From Cristatella mucedo (lineage: Eukaryota > Bryozoa > Phylactolaemata > Cristatellidae): 60,000 nt of DNA. The notes below the pieces were generated by a model. It saw nothing but the letters and a program-made list of their open reading frames with translations, was not told where the DNA came from and made no database searches. The DNA lies in contig WPIO01000070.1 in NCBI GenBank assembly GCA_009760855.2, forward strand, positions 941,501-1,001,500. The letters run 5' to 3'. The position numbers and the translations under genes were made by a program. Shown in pieces: positions 22,567-31,820 of this stretch (positions are counted from its first letter, which is position 1; each line of letters begins with the position of its first letter).

Positions 22567-24200
22567 ACAGAGCCTAATAGCCAGTGAGATTGCTTCTAGC
22601 GAGCCGCCACGGCAGGCGGTCCGTAGTCTGAGACGGGGATGGAAAGTGACGATACCGACTGAAAACCGCCTTCTAAATGAATATTTCAAACGTCACGCTG
22701 CCACCAACAAGGAGGAAACTTAAATTGTGAACGCACGATGACGGTCACGCTATAACCCTATAGCCGACTAGAAGAGACAACCAGCCGTACGCTCAAAGTT
22801 TCGCAGAGGAGTTCAGCTTAATCATCTCGTAGCTTAAGAAAAATGGCGTCGGCACACGATCTGTGTGATCGATTGCTTGCGTTCAGGCAGGCGTTCAGTT
22901 TGCCTGTGTTTGCAGCCGATTCTAAAGGCTCAAATGACAAGTACACGCGAGTGTCAATGTCAGCACGGTGGCAGTGTCAGCATGGCAACAGGTCGGAATA
23001 GAAGCGTGAACCGGTGACCGCGAAAGATTTTCGAGGAGGCATGTCACGTGTAAACGGCGAATAGCGTCACGGGTCGCGAGCGAGCGGACCCGCGTGTAAC
23101 ACCGCGAGTGACCAGTCCGCAGTAAGACCGACTTGACCGAGCCACTCGCGACTCGATCACTGTATGCAATCGGACAAATAAAAGTCAAAATAGAAAATAA
23201 AATCGGACAAATACATGTCAAACCGCAGAAGCTAGAGCCCCATTCAGCAGATCGGTCTCTGTTTTTCATCGGTAGCATGTTTTTTTCTTGATAGCCAGAC
23301 TTGTCAGACTTATTTATTGTATTCTCCCTCAACTTGGGTGCGTCAGAAATAAGAAATTCCACGGAAATGAATTCCAGTTTACAGGAAATTAAACAGGAAT
23401 TCAAGAAATAAGAAATTCCACGGTTTACATGAAACTATCTCGTTCCATATTTAAGCAGCACGACCTTATCATCAAAGATGTGCGTTTCAGCTGCTAGCTG
23501 GGAATCTGGTGAGCATTTCATTTAAAATAGGCAGATTTGGTGTAAAACGCAAGGTTTTTTGTTTGATCCCTGTCTTAGAAGGACGCTATTCTCTGTTACA
23601 CGTGTGACACTACCATTGAATAATGCACCTTACGCTGAGCTACCTAATGCAGTTACACTTAACCAATGCCGTGCCGCTCGCGTCAACTGGACTTAAAACC
23701 AGACTTGCAACACACGACACACAACCAGATGCGTGACCGGCCGTGCAACCAGACCCGCCGCGCAGGATCGTGTCTTTGCTTTGATTTTAGGTGTTCATCG
23801 GCGGTCGGTCGTGGCGGAGGAGTCCAGTACATAAACTTGGGAAAAAACTGTGCAGCAGTAAGTATTGCACGAGTAAAGAGTGATCTTAACTAAATACTTG
23901 TGTGGACCTAATTCAAAATACGGAAACCATTTTATGAACGCTAAACGTGCTCTAAACAGTGAGAAGAGATTAAATGTAGCTCATTTACACTGAACCGGAC
24001 ATTAATTCGTGAGCTTGCGTCGTCGACCGATACTTTGACGCCTTCCAGCGCAAGAGAGCAGCCTCGGGCAATTCCGGTTTGGACCTTTACCTGACGTTTT
24101 CTGCGTGACACCTTCGGGTGTTCAGCTGAAATCTTCGAGGTAACTGTCCATGAGGTGTCCTCGGATATGCTACTCAAAGCAAGACCTGCTTAGCATAAGG
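22567..24200. other. No gene seen
   Basis: Several short ORFs (largest 160 codons, minus, 22,922-23,404) without recognisable domains. AAGAAATTCCACGG is repeated at about 23,350 and 23,407. Confidence 0.4.
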
Positions 24201-24204
24201 TGAG

Positions 24205-24735
24205 ATAATAAAATAAAAATATAATAATAATAATACAGTTGATAAAGCGCCCTCAGAGAACTCAATCTCTTTCTAGGCGCTTAACATATGCTGCAACGGG
24301 AAACGCGATTGAATGGTGAGTAATATCATGCTTGATAAACAACATGAATAACATGGTTAGGGATGACATGCACAGGGTCAGCATGCAAATGTGGTTAGTG
24401 ACAGCATGCACAGTGTCAGCACGCATAAGCACATCAAGGACGAATCACAGGGACCCACTAAATGCTATCCTAAATAGGTGTGTTTTTAAGTTCTGTTTAA
24501 ATGTGGTCAAGTCAGGGGATGTTGTGACGCAACTCGGGAGTGAGTTCCAGGCTTTAGGAGCATACGAACTAAATGCACGGTCTCCAAAGGATTTGACGTT
24601 TGTACGAGGTCTTGGTAAACAGTTATGTTCAGAAAAGCGGATGGTACGGCGCTTGGCCTGGTGAGGGAGTAGATCTGAGAGATAGGCTGGAGCCAAAGAA
24701 TGAAGGGGCCAAAAAGTGAGCTACAAAACTTTGAG
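24205..24735 (-). mobile_element. LINE-B 3' part
   Basis: An (ATA)n tail at 24,220-24,236, hairpin and 3' UTR precede the minus-strand terminal domain ([31 protein letters not shown]) to about 24,735, where homology stops. Confidence 0.87.
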
Positions 24736-25289
24736 ATGTTGCCATTAGTTAATACCTTCCAGAGGGCCTTCTTCGGGCGGGTCAGTGTGAACCTTCCTGC
24801 GTCCTGCGTTCGCCCTATATCCAGATCGGCTATCAAAACTGCGACACGTACGTTTAAAGCGCTGATTAGCACTCCTTGTGGTAGTAGCTCACTCGCCGTG
24901 CCTTGGCATGTAGTGAAACGTAGACCGGCGGCCGTTACAAAAGTACAATTTAAATTCAAAGAGGCAACATCTGCCACGTAAGTTACATGCCTACTAGCAT
25001 CCAAGCCACTTAATTAGCGTCACGCAGTTATTGGAAAGCCCCTTAAATTCCGCTGTTAAATTTCTGATCTCTAAAAAACCAAGGCGTCGTATTTATCCGC
25101 GATCAGGCTGTCCAGGAGAAGCTAGATGCATTTCTGCTCACCGAGTAGTGGATGACAACCTGCTCTGGTAGCTGTGTTTCTGAGATCACCACACTCGGGC
25201 TCTCTTCCTTTTAAAGCATGTGTTATAGTAAACTTTTTGGCAGGGTTACTATTTTTGTTCGTGAATCGTTTGGCTATAAGACTTGCGGT

Positions 25290-26310
25290 TTTAATAGGCC
25301 GTTAAATTTCGCAGGACTTCAAAATTCACGTTGACCACCCAGATCGCACAACCAGATCCGCTTGTTACTCAATTGCCACGAGAACTTTGGTCTGATCCAA
25401 CCCGTTAATCGTACCGCTCACATCGGTGGCCATGTCCTCATCTCGTTATCAGTAAAGACGTCTGGGCCACTGACCTTGCTGTGTGCCCGCTGACTCTTTC
25501 GGATCATTTCACTGTCTTGTTCACTGTTTCTGTTCCATTGTACGTTCAGGCTAACGTCGAGTTTGTCCAGCGACGCAACTTAAAAAAACGTTGACCAGGA
25601 AAATATTTTGAAATCTATGTGTGAGGCAGGTGTTCTTGAACTGCACCCAGATTCGACCGAGAGCATTAATACCCTCACAGATGCAGTAAACATGAACCTT
25701 AGAAATGCCCTTGACGAGCCTGCCCGTGACGAACATTCTGTTCGCGTGTAGAGTCGCGGAGATTAGTGTCAATTCACGAAAAACTTCAAAAGATGTGCCG
25801 TTCTAAGCGCAGGCTTGAACGCAGCTTTAAGAAGTCTGGGTCTGACGACGATCTAGTCAATTTCAAAGACTGCCTTCGCGACTGCACCCGGAAGCTTAGA
25901 AAAGCCAAAGCACTTTGTATATCTCAAAAAACTGAATTCCTGCCCAACAGTCAGACCCAAAACAGATTTATAAGAAACGATGTGCTGGCCAATTTTCTGA
26001 CAAGTCTCACTCCCTAGATATTAACGGCTCAGGCAAAAAAGTGTTTAGCCTTCTTCGCTGGAAAAATTGTGCCTCCATAAAGCCCCTCCGACTAGAGAAA
26101 TCGTTGAATCGAAACCTGTGACCTTCCTTAAGAGATTGTCCGAGGTTTTAGCATGCGGTATGGCTACCTTAACATGGTCGAGTAGAAATAGCTCGTTTCC
26201 TGACGACCCTATGCCATCTCCTCATTGGTCTTCACTGGCAGACAAACTCAGGCCAGCCATAACCGAGATTATCGTATCTCCGAAAATTGGGGTTTTAGCG
26301 TGACATTGAC
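25290..26310 (+). mobile_element. LINE ORF2 5' part: endonuclease end and linker, LINE-A-like
   Basis: The + strand gives degenerate APE-endonuclease C-terminal motifs: TAHIGGHVLISLS near 25,418, and PLTLSDHFTVLF (the SDH motif) near 25,490-25,525. FVQRRN comes next, then the basic coiled linker CRSKRRLERSFKKSGSDDDL (from about 25,797), and VESKPVTFLKRLSEVLACG (26,105 onward). The last block matches the upstream edge of LINE-A at 3,830-3,930, which ties it to the same family. Stops and shifts make it a pseudogene. Confidence 0.7.
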
Positions 26311-26479
26311 CAACAATGCCCACCGCCACAGCTTGTGGCACTCCACGCCCGGAAAATGGGACAGTGCCCTAATACTTCAAATCAGTCATATTTAGAACGA
26401 ATTTCTAAAAAGCAAAGTAGACAGGAACGGAAAAGGCAAGAGCTCTCGCGGGGGGGGGGGTCACAGCGAAAGCCAGCAG

Positions 26480-26720
26480 ATTTCTAATTAGTGCGAGAAA
26501 CGGCGAGACGACTGAAAGACAAACAACGGGTGATTCGAGGCGATGGTGGTTCGAGAGCGCGTGACTGGATCACCAAGGAGGTCGGTTGGGCAGGCTAAAG
26601 CAAGACTGTGGAGCGACCTGTAAGCCGGACGGTTAACAGGCTCCCTAGCAAACATCGAAGTCAATTCGATCTTTGCTAGGGAGTCAGTTAACCTCAAACA
26701 GAATTGGTGTAGCATGGCAG
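26480..26720 (-). mobile_element. Very diverged LINE C-terminal fragment
   Basis: The minus ORF at 26,488-26,715 contains YRSLHSLALACPTDLLGDPV, resembling the LINE-B terminal [10 protein letters not shown] block, but little else is conserved. Confidence 0.4.
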
Positions 26721-27129
26721 CGGATCCTGTGGATGACCGGACGCTTCGCTGCGTTTTACAGATTCAGACGACTACAACGGGGCGAGCCGAGAGTTCTAAA
26801 TAACGTGATTTGCAGACGCAGAAATGTAGACGCTTTGTCACAAGCGCTTGCTCATTTTGGCCAGGATAGATATTAAGTTCTCAAAGACTGACATACAAAT
26901 TGATTAAGTATTTTTTATTCTTTTTCACCAATTTAAAAAGGTTAAGGGCACATGCTTGGAGTCATAAATGAACGGATTTGTATAAATAACCTTGACGCGA
27001 TGTCACAAACGAGTGAACTAACTCTCATGCTTTTCTAAGAAGACCCTGTATTAGGCCATGTTCCTCTTCTCAACGTAGAGCAACTTTGCTCTGCGGAGAA
27101 GATGCGATTTCGATTGATTCGATCGATTT

Positions 27130-27242
27130 CGATTTCGATTCAATCGCGCTTCCTTTGCAGCAAATGTAAAGCACCGAGAAAGAGATAGTGCTCTCTGAGG
27201 GCGCTTAATCAAGTATGCTATTATTATTATTATTATTATTAT
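27130..27242 (+). mobile_element. LINE-B 3' tail
   Basis: TTTGCAGCAAATGTAAAGCA, then the hairpin and (TTA)n at 27,218-27,241. Confidence 0.85.
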
Positions 27243-27544
27243 AGTTTACTCACCAGACTACAAGCCACTTTTGAATAGCAAGCTCAAATTCTGGCCAGAC
27301 GTCAGTGGAGTGATGCTAGACGAACCTTAATCTTGAGTACAAAGTCTGCGAACTTGAGAATTACACTAGGCAGTTGCCCATGAGTTTGGGTTGCTTATAT
27401 CAAGGGTTGATTAAGCTTCGAGGAGCTAGTGGCCATCCCGATGCCTATCGTTGGTGCAGACAGCAAGGTAATTAAGCGCTCCAGGTGCAGGTCAAGGCTA
27501 CGAAGGCTCTGGGACCATTAGAACTGAAGAAATAGTCCGAAGAG

Positions 27545-27735
27545 TGACATCCCGTCTTGACTTCAGTAACTCACTGCTTGCCGGTCAACTGGCCTGTGCA
27601 ATCAGGCACTCACACCAGGTGAAAACTTCTGTAGCTAGGATTGTCTGTCGTGAGCATCGCAGTTGCCACATCATGTCACTTCTCGCCGACCTGCAATGAC
27701 TTCCACTTAAGCAACGCATATACTTCAAGACTTTG
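27545..27735 (+). mobile_element. Older LINE-B, left piece of a split copy
   Basis: TSRLDFSNSLLAG-type text through to AAGCAACGCATATACTTCAA of the ORF2 3' region. It stops at CAAGACTTTG; the next bases of the LINE-B consensus resume at 28,672. Confidence 0.75.
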
Positions 27736-28671
27736 ATTCCTCCCAGCCTTCGAGCACCTCGAATTCTCTTAACTCACTAGCTGCATGTATTGATGACATC
27801 CGCACATGGATGGCAGCAAATTTTCTAAAACTAAACTATGATAAAACTAACTTACTAGTTATGGGCAAACCCAGTGTGATTCAGAAATTAGAAAGGCTGA
27901 CGCTCAAAATAGGCTCTGCCAGCATACCTCCAGTTGAATCAGCTCGAAATCTAGGTTTCATGTTCCAAAGTGACCTCTCGTTAGACGACCACACCAGCTC
28001 CTCAGTCAAGTCTGCCTACTTTCAGCTACATAACATTGCTAAAATTCGGGCTTGTTTAGATAAGGATACCACGTCTAAGCTGGTCCGTACATTTGTGACA
28101 TCCCGTCTTGATTTCTGTAACTGGCTACCAGTCAAGCAACGGATCGACTTCAACGTTTTGTCGCTCACTTGTAGGTCACTTAATTCTTTGGCTCCAGCCT
28201 ATCTCTCAGATCTACTCCCCCACCAGGCCAAGCATCGTACCACCCGCTTTGCGGAATCCAACAGTCTACCAATGCCTCGTACAAACCCCAAATCCTTTGG
28301 AGACCGTGCATTTCGTTCGTATGCTCCCAAAGCCTGGAACTCACGCCGACTTACATCAGAAAATCCCCTGACTTGACCACATTTAAAAAGAACTTAAAAA
28401 CACACCTATTTAAGACAGAATTTAGTGGGTCCCTGTGATTCGTCCTTGATGTGCTTATGTGTGCTGACACTGTGCATGCTGCCACTAACCACATTTGCAT
28501 GCTGACCCGGCGCATGTCACCCCTAACTATGTTATTCATGTTTATCAAGCATCATGATATTCCTCATCATTCAATCGCGCTTCCCTTTGCAGCAAATGTA
28601 AAGCACCTAGAAAAAGATTGAGTTCTCTGAGGGCGCTTTATCAAGTGCATTATTATTATTATTATTATTAT
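27732..28671 (+). mobile_element. Younger LINE-B inserted in sense into the older copy, with internal deletion
   Basis: It opens inside the RT region (TTTGATTCCTCCCAGCC), keeps a 188-codon ORF at 27,810-28,376 (LNYDKTNLLVMGKPS ... YAPKAWNS) and ends with hairpin and (ATT)n at 28,650-28,670. Between SRLDFCN and WLPVKQRID roughly 110-130 bases found in other copies are missing, with ACT microhomology at the join, and the frame is preserved. Confidence 0.85.
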
Positions 28672-29190
28672 GGTGTTGTCGCTCAATTTTTGTTCCCTTC
28701 ATTCTTTGGCTCCAGCTGATCTATCAGATTTAATGCCCCATCAGGCTAAGCATCATACCACCCACTTTTCGGAATGAATCTAACTGTTTACCTATACCTC
28801 GTACAAAGATCAAATCCAATGGATACCGTGCATTTAGTTCGTATGCTCTTAAAGCTTGGAAGTCACTCCCGACTTCCGTCGCGACATTCCTGACTTGACC
28901 ACATTTAAAAGGAAATTAAAAACGCTCAAATTTATCTCAACATTTAGTGGGTCCCTGTGATTCGTCCTTTATGTGCTTACACGTGCTGATCCTATGCATG
29001 CTGCCACTAACTATACTTGCATGCTGATCCTGTGCATGTCACCCCTAACCATGTTATTCATGTTGTTTATCAAGCATGATATTACTCACCATTCAATCGC
29101 GTTTGCCTTCGCAGCAAATGTAAAGCGCCTAGAAAGAGATTGAGTTCTCCGAGGGCGCTTTATCAAGTGTGCGATTAATATTATTTATAA
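28672..29190 (+). mobile_element. Older LINE-B, right piece
   Basis: It resumes at GTGTTGTCGCTCA, exactly the segment that follows ACTTCAAGGTTTTG in other copies, then runs through a frameshifted terminal domain to the hairpin and an ATT-rich tail at 29,100-29,190. Confidence 0.8.
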
Positions 29191-29424
29191 TATTATTATT
29201 AACAAGGTTAAATGCTTGTTAGAGGCACATCTAAGCATCTGGAGTCAGAACAGAAGAGCGGGTGTTAATAAAGAAAAAGCTTTTATTAGGGACCATTGCC
29301 AATACTTAAGCAGAAGAGAATCAGGGGAGCTAAAGGTGAGTGGCAGGACCTTGACGTAGAAATAATGTCAATTGAAGCTCTTCAACAAGCTCTGGTAAGG
29401 CCGGGCCTAAGATTGAGCTATTTC

Positions 29425-29545
29425 TTGGATGAATCGTTCTGATTTATAAAAATCAGGACCTGTTTAGACAGGAGTTCGACAGCGAGACTAGTTCGCGCCT
29501 TTGTGACACTGCGTTTAGATAATCGCCATTCCCTTTATTCCGAAT
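29425..29545 (+). mobile_element. Short LINE-B-like fragment
   Basis: In + translation it reads IRTCLDRSSTARLVRAFVTL and then RLDNRHSLY, resembling the [15 protein letters not shown]...[10 protein letters not shown] segment of LINE-B. Confidence 0.55.
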
Positions 29546-29559
29546 TATAAATAAATAAA

Positions 29560-29700
29560 CAAAATTCATTTGTATAGCACCCCAAGAGAACTCAATCTCT
29601 ATTTAGGCGCTTTGCATATGCCTCGGGGCTCGAGCCCACGACCTCACCCAGACCTTGGTTGGGACGAGCGCCTTAACCGCTGGACCAAACCAGCTCGGCA
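29560..29700 (-). repeat. tRNA-derived SINE, family 1
   Basis: Tail ATTCATTTGTATAGCACCCC, hairpin, GGGCTCGAGCCCACGACCTC, then GCCTTAACCGCTGGACCAAA. On the minus strand the A-box-like TGGTCCAGCGGTTAAGG precedes the B-box-like GGGCTCGAGCCC. Confidence 0.88.
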
Positions 29701-29702
29701 GA

Positions 29703-30361
<659 letters not shown>

Positions 30362-30619
30362 GATGCCTTTTATCATCTGCGACTGGTATAAAACTCGGCA
30401 GTTCGTCCGGTCTGCCGTCAAAGGTGTCGCTACTACATGACATGTCTTCTATCTGAGTTTTACTGGTTCCTATCAAGCCGCCGATCAGCCTCAGGCTTTT
30501 CGGTCTAACTTCCGCATGTCACTCGAACCAGCTCGCACCAGCCTCGCTAATAGAGCTCCTGCAGCTGCTCGCTCTCGTATCACCCGCCTCCAGAGTCAGC
30601 ATCTAGTCATGTCTAGACA

Positions 30620-30720
30620 TGCCTTGCGTCAAATTGCAAGCCTTCTAGCAATCGAGCCTTCAGCTAGTAAGCTTCTCGGTCTTCTCAACCGAGGTCGCGG
30701 GTTCGATTCCTTAAATCAGC
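30620..30720 (+). repeat. tRNA-like sequence, probable SINE remnant
   Basis: It contains a perfect B box (GGTTCGATTCC, about 30,699-30,709) preceded by a 5-bp stem with a 7-base loop (TCGGT-CTTCTCA-ACCGA) and an A-box-like CAGCTAGTAAGC. The T and acceptor stems do not pair well, so I do not call a functional tRNA. Confidence 0.5.
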
Positions 30721-30769
30721 TCTATAGTTTTTACTTGGTCGGGGGTGGGCCACTGCTGATTCGTAGCAG

Positions 30770-30935
30770 CACCAGGTCAACGGGCGGACTGCACGAACAG
30801 TCTGAAATTCGCTGCCGGTTACGAATACTTCCTACAGTGATCTTGCATCATTTAAGTCTCAGCTAAAGACTTATTCTGCGATAAGCGGAATCCTATCGCC
30901 CCAGCGAGCTCGTCTTTAGTTCTTCTTCTTCCGGT
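30770..30935 (+). mobile_element. LINE-C C-terminal remnant
   Basis: + translation contains SYSDLASFKSQLKTY-like text after a NSLP-like block, the same ending as at 6,950-7,060. Confidence 0.5.
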
Positions 30936-31736
30936 GCGCTTTTCGTGCGACGTGCCTCTATATCTTCCGGCACTTTATTTACCATCACCTGTTTGCGTGC
31001 CTGTACCTATGCACGAGTCAGTGCACGTGCAGCGACATTGGTCTTTACTAACAGGTGGCCGCGAATGTCTTCGTGTTTGCTTGATCATGCTGGCCTAAGC
31101 AGGCTACTTGTTTGCTTCGGCGCATTCTTGATATCTTGCACATCACTAACCCTGATGGGTACTGATTCTATTAGGATGAGCTGTTAAGTATCGGCACAGA
31201 GATTACATTCTCTTGTGGCGCTACACAAGCTTACTCTTATCGTTATTTCCATTATTGCTTTCAAAATTTTGGCAATAGAGAGTGAGCAGCAAGTTACAAA
31301 GGATAATAAAAAAGGGCGTGTTAACTTTTAAGCTCACCACCAGCTTCTCTTCCGTAACTTTGAACTTGCCACAAGCGTCTCATTAAGAGAATAACTATCG
31401 TTAGTTCGCAATCTTCGATATTCTAGTATCGAAGAACTTCGGTTGGTTTTCAGAAAAAACGATACTGCATCTGTACTGGCGTCTCGTTTCGACCGAATCC
31501 TCTCAGTTTCCAAAAGTCTTTTCAAAATCTTTGGCGTTATCATTCGGCAAGAGTCTCTCACACTTAGGTCTCGTGTATTTTCCAGATTAAAGATTATAAT
31601 AGATTTAATAAATATTATAATAGATATAAGAAAGATTATATGGGGATGCATATCTAGAGCATACATATCGGTGCTTGGCGCGTCGTAGCTAAGAGGCTCT
31701 TTATTTAGTGACTCCTTGCGTGTTGATTTGTTGCAG

Positions 31737-31820
31737 AAACACATATTGATGCATGAACTGGGACACACACTCGGACTTCTACACGAACACCAGCACCCGA
31801 ACAGAAATAACCACGTTAAG
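31737..31820 (+). CDS. Astacin exon with zinc-binding helix
   Basis: The acceptor TTTGTTGCAG precedes AAACAC and the donor GTGAGA follows GTTAAG. Phase is 0/0. It encodes the catalytic HExxHxxGxxH motif. Confidence 0.88.
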
